The notes: a model not told the origin generated them from the sequence alone. 48,694 bases of DNA from Planctomycetaceae bacterium (GCA_021732415.1 JAKFVC010000063.1:1-48694), one strand, 5' to 3'; shown: positions 7,132-15,777, counted from the stretch's first letter. Program-made: numbers and translations.

Positions 7132-8619
7132 GGTGGGGGGCCGTCGCTTCAGGTGAGGCAGCCTGCTCCGCAGGTCGAGCAGACTTCTGGTGTCGCGACG
7201 TCTGGTGTCGCGAAGACAGTGCGGGATGGTGGGAATGTCCGTGAGGAAGCGGTGAGCGACCGGCGGGACGGCGGTGCGCGGTTGGATCGGCGGGCGGAGT
7301 TGGTCAAGTTGGCTCAGCCGTTGCTGGATCAGGGCTTGCCGGAATCTGAGGTGGATGCGGCTCTGCAGGAGTTTGTGCAGCACAAGGGGTGGGGATACCT
7401 GTCGCCGGTGACTCTGGAGGGGATTGTCGAATCGGCGTTGGAGGCGTTGGTGGACGCGGAAATGGAGGAGGATGTTGCTCAGCGGAGGGTGAGCCTGGTG
7501 CCGGAGGTGGATGAGTTGCAGGAGGTTTCGCTGGCGGACGTCACTCCGGAGCCGGTGCGGTGGTTGTGGCCGGGGAAGATTCCGCTCAATAAGGTGACGG
7601 TGATTTATGGTGAGGCGGGGATTGGCAAGACCTCGCTGGGGCTGGATCTGGCGGCTCGAGTGTCGGCTGGGATTAGCTGGCCGGATGGGTCTGGGGCTCC
7701 GGAGGCGGGACGCGTGCTGATTGTGAATGGCGAGGATCCTGTGGGGGACTCGATCTGCCCGCGGCTGACGAGTAGCGGGGCTAACCTTAAGAACATCGCG
7801 GTCATTGCCGGCATGCAGCCAAATGGCACGCGCTCTGGCTGTTCGATCAATCAGCCGCTGGGCGTTAGCCCCCGGTTCGGGCAACAATCGACTCCAATTT
7901 CCGAAGAACCGGACGCTAACGCGTACCGGCTGATTGGCCAAGACGCAAAGCGAGTGCCATCTGGGATGCGGGGGTTTGATTTGGGGCGGGATCTGCCGGT
8001 GTTGCGGTCGCGGATTGAAACGTTGGGGAATGTGCGGCTGGTGATCATCGATCCGTTGGAAGCGTACCTCGGGAAGGTGGGTTCGAATCGGGGGAAGCTG
8101 CGGGAGTTGGTGGCCTCGTTGTCGAAACTGGCGGCTGAGTGTGGTGTGGCGATCGTGGTGATTTCGGCGGCCTCCAAGTGTGATCTGCCGGTTAAGCATG
8201 TGTGGCGGGTGGACTGCGAGGTGCTCGATGCGACAGCTCGGTGCTGGGTGCCTGTGAGGCACAACTGCGGTGCTTTGCCCGATGGCCTGGCCTTCCGGAT
8301 CAACGCCGACGGAGTGGTCTGGTCGCAGGGACGTGAGGCTCCGACCGAGTCTCGGGTGCGCGGGACCTCAGCGCGGCATGCGCGCTGCCGGCAACTGCAG
8401 GAGCAGGCCGCCTGGTTGCGGGACTATCTGGCGGCGGAGCCTCGTCCGGCCAAAGAGGTGCTCGCGGCCGCTGGAGCCGCCGGCTGGTCGACCGGGCAGA
8501 TCAAACGTGCAAAGTGGGAACTGGGGATACGCTGTTATAAAGAATCGGCGGCGAAGGGGCGGTGGTTCTGGGAAGCGTTGAAGGGTGAAGAAGTCAAAGA
8601 GTTCAAAGAAGTCGCGTAG
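7060..8619 (+). CDS. RepA-like AAA ATPase (AAA_25 type) with repeat-derived insertion
   Basis: This 519-residue P-loop ATPase belongs to the RepA/RecA-like family often found in planctomycete genomic islands. Walker A is GEAGIGKTS at 184-192. GRVLIVNGEDP follows as the next core strand, and Walker B is VIIDP with Asp331. The first 150 residues are Pro/Gln-rich and then helical. The last 90 (from about ARHARCRQLQ) look like a winged-helix DNA-binding end, with conserved WLRDYL and GRWFWEAL. Residues about 255-300 are encoded by an in-frame palindromic element (7823-7960) that breaks the ATPase core between the two Walker motifs, so activity is doubtful. The start at 7060 is shared with the paralogue at the left edge. 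A role in plasmid, phage or island replication is inferred from the family only. Confidence 0.75.
   Translation: MLLEVVNLADVARGMGPQVARSGKGGGPSLQVRQPAPQVEQTSGVATSGVAKTVRDGGNVREEAVSDRRDGGARLDRRAELVKLAQPLLDQGLPESEVDAALQEFVQHKGWGYLSPVTLEGIVESALEALVDAEMEEDVAQRRVSLVPEVDELQEVSLADVTPEPVRWLWPGKIPLNKVTVIYGEAGIGKTSLGLDLAARVSAGISWPDGSGAPEAGRVLIVNGEDPVGDSICPRLTSSGANLKNIAVIAGMQPNGTRSGCSINQPLGVSPRFGQQSTPISEEPDANAYRLIGQDAKRVPSGMRGFDLGRDLPVLRSRIETLGNVRLVIIDPLEAYLGKVGSNRGKLRELVASLSKLAAECGVAIVVISAASKCDLPVKHVWRVDCEVLDATARCWVPVRHNCGALPDGLAFRINADGVVWSQGREAPTESRVRGTSARHARCRQLQEQAAWLRDYLAAEPRPAKEVLAAAGAAGWSTGQIKRAKWELGIRCYKESAAKGRWFWEALKGEEVKEFKEVA
7823..7960. repeat. 138-bp palindromic element inserted in frame in the ATPase gene
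   Basis: The ends are ATGGCACGCGCT and AGCGAGTGCCAT, near-perfect terminal inverted repeats. Inside, ATCAGCCGCTGGGCGTTAGC pairs with GCTAACGCGTACCGGCTGAT, and CCGGTTC pairs with GAACCGG. The length is 46 codons exactly, so the reading frame stays open. The encoded peptide (Ser, Pro, Asn and Arg-rich) interrupts a region that reads like normal family sequence on both sides. Confidence 0.8.
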
Positions 8620-8638
8620 GGTGTCGGGGATTTTGTTT

Positions 8639-8716
8639 GTGAGCGGAATGGCACTAGCCACCGGTTCTTCTCATCCATCGCAATGCAGAACCGGCGGCTA
8701 GCGCCGTGCCGCTCAC
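8639..8716. repeat. REP-like palindrome
   Basis: GTGAGCGG at 8639-8646 pairs with CCGCTCAC at 8709-8716. Inside, GGCACTAGCCACCGGTTC pairs imperfectly with GAACCGGCGGCTAGCGCC around a 20-base loop. Confidence 0.75.
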
Positions 8717-8832
8717 CGGGACGTTCAAAGAAATCAAAGAAGGCAAAGAGATCAAAGAAGTTGGTGACTGGCGCGAGCTCGATTGGCTGCGGGGCCTCGC
8801 GGTATATGGGCCTTTGTTGGTGAGCAAAATGG

Positions 8833-8878
8833 CGCCAGCCACCGGTGTCGCTGCAATATGTCTCGCCAGTGGCTGGCG
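8833..8878. repeat. second REP-like palindrome
   Basis: CGCCAGCCAC at 8833-8842 is the exact complement of GTGGCTGGCG at 8869-8878. The flanks resemble the palindrome at 8639 (a GTGAGC word before, ACCGGT inside), so both belong to one family. Confidence 0.7.
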
Positions 8879-9013
8879 ACGCTGTCCGAAGAGTTCGGGA
8901 TTCGTCCACAAGAATGGCGTTCGAGCGCATTCGCGCTCAGCTGAGAGCCACGCCATGATTCGGAGCGACATGCATTTTCGGAGGGTGAGTTCGGGCGTCG
9001 TGGTCGCCGGCAA

Positions 9014-9360
9014 CTAGAGCAACTCGGAAATCACCCCATTGGCCTGCCCGCCCTGGAATTCCCTGGGAATGGGCATGCCGATGCGGTCGACCATGGTTTG
9101 CCAGACATTACCGATCATCACATCTTTCTTAACGAGGTGGCCCTGGTGCTTAATTCCCAGTCCGGCTCCGCCGCATAGAATAAGCGGCAAGTTGTCTCTG
9201 TTGTACCCGCCCGCTCCGTTGGTCGTCGCCCAAGCCGCCATCGTGTGATCGAGCAGTGTGCCGTTGCCTTCCTTGACGCTCTTGAGCTGGCCCAAGAAGT
9301 AGGCCCAGTATTCCATATAGATCTGGTCCACGGAGGTGTCCACAAACGATAATTGATCGA
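9014..9360 (-). pseudogene. C-terminal remnant of a DUF1552 protein
   Basis: Read on the minus strand, the last roughly 110 codons encode a peptide with YMEYWAYFLGQLKSVKEGNG, then GTLLDHTMAAW, an LPLILCGGAG strand and GHLVKK. These are recognisable as the C-terminal part of DUF1552 proteins, a planctomycete family related to DUF1501. The stop is at 9014-9016. The N-terminal three quarters are missing. Upstream, the DNA passes at about 9350-9365 into esterase sequence in another frame. This is a remnant left by a deletion or recombination. Confidence 0.65.
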
Positions 9361-9984
9361 AACGAAGACGTAGCCCTGGTCGTTGCGATCCAGCAGCAGA
9401 GGCACGATCACGACAAACCCGTTTTCCGCCAGCCGCCTTGCGAACTGTGACTCAACCGGTACGCCCTGCGCGAGACTGACGAGCTGTTCCGGGGTCTGGT
9501 CGGCATCAGGTAACGCAACAACCAGGCCCTGGATCTTCCCTTTCGGCTCGAGCAACAGTCCCTCGCCGTGGACGCCATCGAGCACCGGCCAGCGCACCTG
9601 GAAGACACTGAATAGTTTCGTGTCCCCGACCAGGGCGGGATTGTTCTCGTCACCGAAGCGTTCCATCGACACCGGCAGACGGGAGTCCCGCAGCCCAATG
9701 ATTTCCTGGAACCGCTGGCGATTCGGCAAGATTGACCGTTCGTATGCTGCGGTCGAAGTGGCGTCACGCCGCCAGACGCGCGCCCGCGTCTGCGGCGAGT
9801 CCGCAATCGTCCGCTCCATGTCGCGATGCGCCGCTTCATGCATCTGCACGGAGATGTCGCCCGAAAGCAGGAGCGGCTTCGTGTTGGGGAGTGGCTGCGG
9901 ATCGGCAGGCGGTTCGGCCGCACAGAGGGGCAGGGCGGTCACAGATAACAGGCCGAGTAGCAGAATCTGAAAGGTGTAAATCAC
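9350..9984 (-). pseudogene. N-terminal part of a secreted alpha/beta-hydrolase (acetylxylan esterase-like), truncated
   Basis: About 210 codons starting at 9984 encode a signal peptide (IYTFQILLLGLLSVTALPLC, ending in AAE) and the N-terminal half of a planctomycete esterase of the acetylxylan-esterase/dienelactone-hydrolase type. Visible core strands include GLVVALPDADQTPEQL and NGFVVIVPLLLDRNDQ. The nucleophile elbow GxSxG and the rest are absent. At about 9350-9365 the sequence changes to DUF1552 sequence in a different frame, and translation in the esterase frame then reads nonsense until 9118. If expressed it would give an inactive product. Confidence 0.65.
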
Positions 9985-10248
9985 GTGATTGGTTCCGTTT
10001 CCCGAAAGAGAATGGTCAGTCTCCTTGTGGGCTACCGCTGCTTCGCGGCAATCACCAGCGCGGGCATTATATCACCAATACGAATCGCCAACTTTGATCG
10101 GCTTTGTTTCTAACCCTCTCCCCTATTCTTGCACGGGGCGAGGAATGACGCGTTTTTTTGCAAATTGATCAATCAATCTACTTGCGTCAATCTGTCAAGG
10201 CAGATACTTTGAACACAGGCCGCCGGCTAACTCTTCAGAGAGGACGCA
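9985..10248. other. intergenic region between divergent esterase remnant and DUF1501 operon
   Basis: It must hold the promoter of the DUF1501 operon, but no clear hexamer pair stands out. AGAGAGGA at 10237-10244 is a good ribosome binding site for the GTG start at 10249. Confidence 0.45.
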
Positions 10249-11532
10249 GTGAACATACCGTCAACGACACGCGCGGAACAAAACGACTGGAACCGCCGCG
10301 ACGTGCTGCAAGCGCTGGTGCAAGCGTCAGTCGCCACGGTCGCGTGCGGATTGCCTCGGACATTGCCGGCGGAGACGAAGGGCCGGGCCAAGCGGGTGGT
10401 CTGCATCTGGCTCGACGGCGCCATGAGCCAACTGGAAAGCTGGGATCCCAAGCCGGGCACGGAATTTGGCGGGCCGTTTCAGGCGATTCCCACTTCGGTG
10501 CCCGGTCTCGCCATTAGCGAACTGATGCCCCGGATGGCACAGCAGATGCATCGCTTCTCGATCATCCGCAGCATGCACACTCAGTACGAAGACCATTCCC
10601 GCGGGGTGATTCCGATCCAGCAGGGAGATCCTAAAAACCGGGGCGTGACCTATCCCTTGCTGGGGTCGGCCATCGTGAAATTGTTAGGCAAGGAAAATAG
10701 CGACCTTCCGCCATACATTCACATCAAACCTGGCTCCGGTGGGTTCATGTTTCAGGATGCGGGGTTTCTGGGTCCGAAATACGGAGCCTTGGCCCTGGGT
10801 GACGGCAAGGCTCCGCCGAATCTCGTCGTGCCCCAGGACGAATTCAAATCCCGCGTAGAACGCCGCCGTCAAATGCGGGACCGCTTGAATTCGCGATTTG
10901 AACAGCAGCGTCTAACCGACTCCAGTGCCGCCTACAATCAGACCTATCGCGTCGCCGAGCAAATGGCCCGGCATGCCGAATTATTCGACCCTACCCGCTT
11001 GCGGCCGGACGACGTGACGCGGTACGGCGGAAGCCAGTTCGGTCGTCACCTGCTTCAGGCACGGCAATTGATTGAGGCGGGCGTGACGTTCGTCAAGGTG
11101 ACGATGTTCCATTGGGACACGCACGGCGACAACTTCAACTGTCACCTGGATGGCGTTTCGCACGTCGATCAGGCACTGGCCGCACTCGTCGACGACCTGG
11201 TTGTTCGGGGCCTTTACGAGGAAACCCTCGTGCTGATCCTGTCTGAATTCGGCCGCACGCCCAAGATTAACGCTCGTGTCGGACGAGATCATTGGCCGGA
11301 ATGCTGGTCGCTCGGCATGGGAGGGGGCGGAGTTCAACTGGGAGGCGTCATCGGCAAGACGAACGACCTGGGAACGTTCAATGCCCACGAGGAATACGAT
11401 ATCGGACACGTTTACCATACGGTGTTCCGGGCGTTAGGGATTGATCCGCTGCTGGAAGAATATGACAACGGCGGTCAACCGCTGCCCATCGCCAATGAAA
11501 AGTGCGGGCCCATCACACAACTGTTGGCCTGA
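10249..11532 (+). CDS. DUF1501 family protein with Tat-like signal
   Basis: This 427-residue protein belongs to DUF1501, a planctomycete-rich family distantly related to sulfatases and alkaline phosphatases. The N-terminus has twin arginines (NRRDVLQAL, residues 15-23), then an Ala-rich hydrophobic stretch, consistent with Tat export. Family segments visible are VVCIWLDGAMSQLESWDPKP, IIRSMHTQYEDHSRG, GVTFVKVTMFHWDTHGDN and ILSEFGRTPKIN. The GTG start follows AGAGAGGA by five bases. The WD40 gene starts 25 bases after its stop, and a DUF1549/DUF1553 gene follows. In planctomycetes these families recur together, but their biochemical role is not established; links to polysaccharide breakdown have been proposed. 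The gene appears intact. Confidence 0.9.
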   Translation: MNIPSTTRAEQNDWNRRDVLQALVQASVATVACGLPRTLPAETKGRAKRVVCIWLDGAMSQLESWDPKPGTEFGGPFQAIPTSVPGLAISELMPRMAQQMHRFSIIRSMHTQYEDHSRGVIPIQQGDPKNRGVTYPLLGSAIVKLLGKENSDLPPYIHIKPGSGGFMFQDAGFLGPKYGALALGDGKAPPNLVVPQDEFKSRVERRRQMRDRLNSRFEQQRLTDSSAAYNQTYRVAEQMARHAELFDPTRLRPDDVTRYGGSQFGRHLLQARQLIEAGVTFVKVTMFHWDTHGDNFNCHLDGVSHVDQALAALVDDLVVRGLYEETLVLILSEFGRTPKINARVGRDHWPECWSLGMGGGGVQLGGVIGKTNDLGTFNAHEEYDIGHVYHTVFRALGIDPLLEEYDNGGQPLPIANEKCGPITQLLA

Positions 11533-11557
11533 TGAGGATGGCGGAAGGAACGGATCG

Positions 11558-12640
11558 ATGGATGTACAACCACAAGCCCTGCGTCTGGAGAAGTCGCTGA
11601 TACATCCGCGGCAACTGCTCTGTTGCCGGTTCGACGCCGATGGGACGCGCCTGTTTGCTGCGGGACATGACGGCCGGCTTTATCGCTGGACGCTGGCGGA
11701 TGGACAGCTGGCCGGCGTGGATGCTCATCGGGGCTGGGTCGAAGTCATGCTCGCCTCACGTGATCGGCAACTGCTCTATACGGCCGATAGCTGGGGGCAG
11801 GTCCATGCCTGGCGCGCGGCGGAAGATCCTCTGAAGCCCGCCTGGACGATCGACAAGGCCTGCGCCACATGGCTCCGCTCGGCAGCCCTCAGTCCGGATG
11901 GAAAGTTGCTGGCAACTTGTGGCAACGAACCGGTGGTGCGAGTGTTTTCCACGGCGGATGGCAAACTCATCCACGCATTGCGCGGTCATGAGCAGCCAGT
12001 GTTTAGCGTAGCGTTTCACCCAGATGGCGAACGGCTGGTTAGCGGCGATCTGCACGGGCTGGTCCGCGATTGGGATCTCATCAACGGCCAGTGTACACGG
12101 ACGCTGGAAGCGCGCAGTCTGTTCAAGGTCTTCGAGCACTATCGGCAGGGAGGCGTCCGGGCGATGACGTTCGATCCGGAAGGAAAACTGCTGTACTGTG
12201 GCGGGTTCCAGGGCACGAATGCGAACCAGGCCCAGGGAGCACCAATGGTCATCCCCATCGATTGGTCGACCGGAAAAACACTTCCGGAACTCACCCCACC
12301 GGCGGCGTTCAACGGTCCCTTGACCGATCTGGCCTTTCATCCTGCCGGCTTCCTGGTCGGCGCCGGCAGCAGCGAAGCGGGCGGCATGCTCTGGTTCTGG
12401 AAACCGTGTGAAGGCAAAGCCGTGCATTCACTGAGCTACAAGACCTCGTTTCGCCGATTCGATTTCGACCCGAGCGGCCAACGGCTGGCAGTGGCGGCTT
12501 TTGGAGATTCCAACGGTCAGCGGGGCGGCAACGGCCGAAAGCTGGACGAACGCCAACAATATGTCGGCTTTAACGGCGAAGCGGTGCTGTTTACGTGGCA
12601 GCCCGCGGTCCCGATGAACCCGTCTCCACAGAAATCGTAA
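11558..12640 (+). CDS. WD40-repeat protein
   Basis: This 360-residue beta-propeller protein has no signal peptide. WD-type repeats are visible at RLFAAGHDGRLYRWTLADGQ, SPDGKLLATCGNEPVVRVFS, HPDGERLVSGDLHGLVRDWD and FDPEGKLLYCGG. The ATG at 11558 (MDVQPQ) is preferred because GGAAGGA lies nine bases upstream; longer in-frame starts overlap the DUF1501 gene. It is the middle gene of a three-gene operon and probably gives a scaffold for the DUF1501 or DUF1549/DUF1553 partners. No catalytic domain is fused to it. Confidence 0.88.
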   Translation: MDVQPQALRLEKSLIHPRQLLCCRFDADGTRLFAAGHDGRLYRWTLADGQLAGVDAHRGWVEVMLASRDRQLLYTADSWGQVHAWRAAEDPLKPAWTIDKACATWLRSAALSPDGKLLATCGNEPVVRVFSTADGKLIHALRGHEQPVFSVAFHPDGERLVSGDLHGLVRDWDLINGQCTRTLEARSLFKVFEHYRQGGVRAMTFDPEGKLLYCGGFQGTNANQAQGAPMVIPIDWSTGKTLPELTPPAAFNGPLTDLAFHPAGFLVGAGSSEAGGMLWFWKPCEGKAVHSLSYKTSFRRFDFDPSGQRLAVAAFGDSNGQRGGNGRKLDERQQYVGFNGEAVLFTWQPAVPMNPSPQKS

Positions 12641-12652
12641 GGGCCTTGGCGC

Positions 12653-14302
12653 ATGCAGTCTCAACGTATACTCTCGGTTGTCATGCTGTACCTGCTGGTG
12701 CCGGGCGGTGCGTGGGGACAGACACTTTCCGTCGAGATTGACCGGCTCATCGTGGCGCAGGCAGGGGGACCTGTCGCCGAGCCTGCCGGTGATGCGGAAT
12801 TCCTCCGACGCGTAACGCTCGATCTGGCCGGTACGCTGCCTACGCCCGAAGAAACTCGAGCGTTTCTCCGCGATTTGAACGTCGATAAGCGCACGCAGGC
12901 AATTGACCGGTTGCTGAATGGCAACGACTACCCGCGCCGCATGATGGAGTTGGCGAGCGTGATCTTGCTGGAACGCCGCGACGGGCAACTGGTTTCCGAT
13001 GCCGGCTGGCAAACCTACCTGCGCGAATCTTTCACCACCAACAAGCCCTGGAACTTGCTCGTTCGAGACCTGTTGGCGGCAGATGGAGTCGATGAAAAAA
13101 CGCGCCCGGGGCTGCGGCTCATGTGCGACGGAGGCCGGGGCGATCCACATGTGCGCACGCAGGACTTCGCCCGGATCTTTTTGGGGCGGAATATTCAATG
13201 TGCTCAATGCCATGATCACCCGACGATCACCGACTACCTGCAACAGGACTATTTCGGACTCTTCGCCTTACTTAGTCCCAGTGCCGTGCATCGCAACAAA
13301 CAGCAGCAGCCATTGTTGATCGAGACCGTGGTCCGGGAGAAACTCTCCTTCCAGTCGGTCTTCAAGCCAGAGAACAAGCAGAGTATCGGTCCCCGAATTC
13401 CCGGCGGTTCCGAAGCCGAGATTCCCGTCGTTGTGCCAGGCGAAGAGTTCGTCGTGCCGCCGCAGGATGGACTGCCCGGCAGGCCCAAGTTTCAGCCCCG
13501 CCTGATATGGGCAGAGCAGCTCACCGCGCCCACCTATCGTCCGTTTGCACGGACGGCGGTCAACCGGTACTGGTTTGAACTGCTGGGGCGCGGGTTGGTT
13601 CATCCGCTCGATCAGGACCACAGCGCCAACCCTCCCTCGCATCCGCAACTGCTGGACCGATTGACCGATGAGTTCATCGCTCACAACTTCGATGTCCGCT
13701 GGTTGTTGAGAGAGATCGCGCTGTCTGCAACATACCAGCGCAGCAGTCATCTTCCCGACGGACTGCCGGCCGCATCCGTCATTCCATCCAACTATCGTGT
13801 CGCGCTGCCGCGACCACTGTCGGCAGAGCAGTTGGCCCAGGCCACCGCGCGAGCGCTGGGCCACCGGGCTCGGCTGGATGCTGCGGTTCCAACTCAGGAC
13901 GCCAAGTTCACCTATAAGGATTATGTCAACGGCCGTTTGCCACCCCCCGAAAACTGGCGCGACGTGCTGGTGGTCTTCTGTGGCACATTTGGGCATCCCG
14001 CAGGACAAGCCGAAGTCGATTTTCGGCCATCCGTGGAGCACGCGCTGTTTTTAGAGAACGACCGATTGATTGCGGTGTGGTTGCAACCCACAGAAGCCAC
14101 GCTGACCGGCCGATTGCAGGCGATGACGGATGCTGCCGCCATTGCGGAAGAACTCTATCTAGCCCTGCTCGCACGCCTGCCGCAAGAAGCCGAGCGGGCG
14201 GAGATCACTGCGATCCTCAAGGCCCAGGACGACCGACTGGACGCCATACAGGACATCTGCGTAGGAATACTCAGCTCGGCGGAGTTTCGTTTGAATCACT
14301 GA
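12653..14302 (+). CDS. DUF1549 and DUF1553 protein (PSD1-type) with CxxCH motif
   Basis: This 549-residue secreted protein has a signal peptide of about 23 residues ending GGAWGQ. The N-terminal half is DUF1549, with FLRRVTLDLAGTLPTPEE and the single heme-type motif C183-A-Q-C186-H187 followed by DHP. The C-terminal half is DUF1553, with PFARTAVNRYWFELLGRGLV, ANPPSHPQLLDRLTDEF and REIALSATYQRSS. A covalent heme is possible given CxxCH but unproven. The protein is shorter than the usual 700-1000 residues because the cytochrome-like PSD1 N-terminal domain and the middle domain are absent. It starts 12 bases after the WD40 stop and closes the operon. Confidence 0.88.
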   Translation: MQSQRILSVVMLYLLVPGGAWGQTLSVEIDRLIVAQAGGPVAEPAGDAEFLRRVTLDLAGTLPTPEETRAFLRDLNVDKRTQAIDRLLNGNDYPRRMMELASVILLERRDGQLVSDAGWQTYLRESFTTNKPWNLLVRDLLAADGVDEKTRPGLRLMCDGGRGDPHVRTQDFARIFLGRNIQCAQCHDHPTITDYLQQDYFGLFALLSPSAVHRNKQQQPLLIETVVREKLSFQSVFKPENKQSIGPRIPGGSEAEIPVVVPGEEFVVPPQDGLPGRPKFQPRLIWAEQLTAPTYRPFARTAVNRYWFELLGRGLVHPLDQDHSANPPSHPQLLDRLTDEFIAHNFDVRWLLREIALSATYQRSSHLPDGLPAASVIPSNYRVALPRPLSAEQLAQATARALGHRARLDAAVPTQDAKFTYKDYVNGRLPPPENWRDVLVVFCGTFGHPAGQAEVDFRPSVEHALFLENDRLIAVWLQPTEATLTGRLQAMTDAAAIAEELYLALLARLPQEAERAEITAILKAQDDRLDAIQDICVGILSSAEFRLNH

Positions 14303-14404
14303 CTGCCAGGCTGACCGGGCCACCCCACGGAAGCAAGCCGGGCTAGAGCGGTTTAACCTTGGATGTTCCGGGGCGATTTCAAGCGTCACGAAGTGACGGG
14401 ATAC

Positions 14405-14476
14405 TAGCCCGAAGCGCAAGCGAGTGCATTTCCCTGGAAATTCAAGCGAGAATGCGCTCGCTTGCGCTTCGGGCTA
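14405..14476. repeat. REP-like palindrome (AGCCCGAAGCGCAAGCGAG type)
   Basis: TAGCCCGAAGCGCAAGCGAG at 14405-14424 is the reverse complement of CTCGCTTGCGCTTCGGGCTA at 14457-14476. The stem could act as a terminator or mRNA-stabilising hairpin after the DUF1553 gene. This motif type is widespread in planctomycete intergenic DNA. Confidence 0.85.
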
Positions 14477-14548
14477 TTATTCGCGAGCTTCGCTCAGAAT
14501 GGAAACTAGTGGTAGATTCAAGCTTCAACCGCAATACATTTCGGATTC

Positions 14549-14685
14549 GTGCCACCGCTTCGGGGGGCGCAATCCCGCTTGAATTCGAAGTGGATGCAGC
14601 CGCCGCACCTAAGCAGTGCCCGTGGCGAGTAGCAAGCCCACGGAACACTGCTTAACGACCGAGTACAGTCGCCAAGCAGTGCCGC
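14549..14685 (-). repeat. 139-bp dispersed element, copy C (inverted, 137 bp)
   Basis: On the minus strand it begins GCGGCACTGCTTGGCGACTG, contains ACTGTACTCGGTCG, TTAAGCAGTG and GCACTGCTTAGGTGCGGCGG, and ends GAAGCGGTGGCAC. The order and spacing match copies A and B. It lies directly upstream of the porin remnant. Confidence 0.8.
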
Positions 14686-14724
14686 GACCTTGCTCCACCC
14701 GGAATAAAAACCAGTGCCATCCCG

Positions 14725-14895
14725 CCGATCCTGAAGACCCACGGGTTGGGTGCCGAGAACGGGGTGGAATTGTTTTATAACGCGGCGGTCACTCCCTGGT
14801 TCCATGTGACACCGGACGTGCAGATTCTCGATCCCGCTCAGCGACACAATTCGACAGCCCTCCTCGTCGGGATCAGGGCCAGGCTGTCGTTCTGA
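14725..14895 (+). pseudogene. C-terminal remnant of an OprB-type carbohydrate porin
   Basis: The frame ending at the TGA 14893-14895 reads GAENGVELFYNAAVTPWFHV, then TPDVQILDP and a terminal ALLVGIRARLSF. This is the typical last strand region of carbohydrate-selective porins, which end in an aromatic residue for outer-membrane assembly. There is no start codon, and the upstream 90 percent of the gene is replaced by repeat element C. A remnant, not expressed. Confidence 0.7.
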
Positions 14896-15021
14896 CACTG
14901 CTCTCAATCCCAGGCACGCCTTGCGAACTCTCCAACAGACTTCACCAGCAGGCGGGTTCGAAAGTCTGTCATAGTGAGAACTCGACTACCAGGCTGACCA
15001 GGCGAGGATCTTGTCGCACCG

Positions 15022-15777
15022 CTAAACCTGGGCGGCCCCCCCATCCACGAACAGTTCCGCCCCGGTCATGTAGCTGCTATCGTCGGAGGCAAGGAACACG
15101 ACCGCTTTGGCGATCTCATCCGGTGTGCCTGACCGTCCGAGCGGTGTTGTTAAGGCCGCCTGGGCCTCAAACGCTTCGATCTGCTCATCGTTCATCCCCA
15201 ATTCGCTCTTGTAGGCCGGGGTGACGACCGTTCCGGGACTCACCACATTCACACGGATATTTTTGCCTTTTAGTTCGACAGCCCACGTGCGTGCAAATGA
15301 TCGCAGCGCGGCCTTCGTTGCCGCGTAGACGCTGAAACCCGGCATGCCCTTGATTGTGACCATCGAGCCGTTGAGCACGATCGCACCGCCTGTGGTCATG
15401 AGGGGCAGTGCCTTCTGCACCGTGAACAGAGTTCCTTTCGCATTGATTCCAAAGTACTTGTCGAAATGCTCTTCGGTGACTTCGCCAAGCGGTACGAATG
15501 CGCCACCGCCTGCATTGGCGAAGAGGATGTCGAGTCTCCCATGCCGTTCGCGAATTGTTTCGTAGAGCCGGTCCAGTTCGGAGAGGTTCGACACGTCGCC
15601 CCGCACACCAAAGGCGCTGCTGCCGAGCTCTGTCACGGCCAGATCGAGTTCTGCCTGGCGTCGGCCCGTGATGACGACTTTTGCTCCTTCGATGATGAAT
15701 CGTTTTGCAGTCGCCAAGCCCAAGCCTGAGCTGCCGCCGGTGACGAGGGCGATTTTTCCTGCGAGTTTCGTAGACAT
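15022..15777 (-). CDS. short-chain dehydrogenase/reductase
   Basis: This 251-residue classical SDR has the nucleotide-binding motif TGGSSGLG at 13-20, NAG at 88-90, Asn112, Ser138 and the catalytic Y151-x3-K155. GRR at 38-40 after the second strand favours NADP(H). The C-terminal FLASDDSSYMTGAELFVDGG is typical of the glucose-dehydrogenase-like subgroup. The substrate is unknown. It is the last gene of a six-gene operon starting at 19363 and follows the isochorismatase-like gene after 46 bases. Full length, intact. Confidence 0.9.
   Translation of the reverse strand: MSTKLAGKIALVTGGSSGLGLATAKRFIIEGAKVVITGRRQAELDLAVTELGSSAFGVRGDVSNLSELDRLYETIRERHGRLDILFANAGGGAFVPLGEVTEEHFDKYFGINAKGTLFTVQKALPLMTTGGAIVLNGSMVTIKGMPGFSVYAATKAALRSFARTWAVELKGKNIRVNVVSPGTVVTPAYKSELGMNDEQIEAFEAQAALTTPLGRSGTPDEIAKAVVFLASDDSSYMTGAELFVDGGAAQV

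Larger units (their letters stand above)
8620..9013. other. repeat-bearing intergenic region downstream of the ATPase gene
   Basis: No supported gene. It holds two palindromes (listed separately) and, at about 8722-8762, a stretch rich in CAAAGAA that echoes the last codons of the ATPase gene (8586-8614) and can be read as a repeated KEIKEV-like string. This may be a duplicated 3' end. Confidence 0.5.
14303..15021. other. repeat and remnant region between convergent operons
   Basis: No intact gene. It contains a REP palindrome at 14405, element copy C at 14549 and a porin remnant at 14725. The two flanking operons converge here, but I see no clean terminator apart from the palindromes. Confidence 0.6.

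Noticed and set aside
6859-8262. Minus-strand open frame of 467 codons opposite the ATPase
   Set aside because: Arg/His/Pro-rich composition typical of the antisense of GC-rich genes; the plus strand has Walker motifs.
14405-14476. Palindrome as a classical rho-independent terminator
   Set aside because: No T-run follows the stem; it fits a REP-type repeat better, though it may still affect transcript ends.
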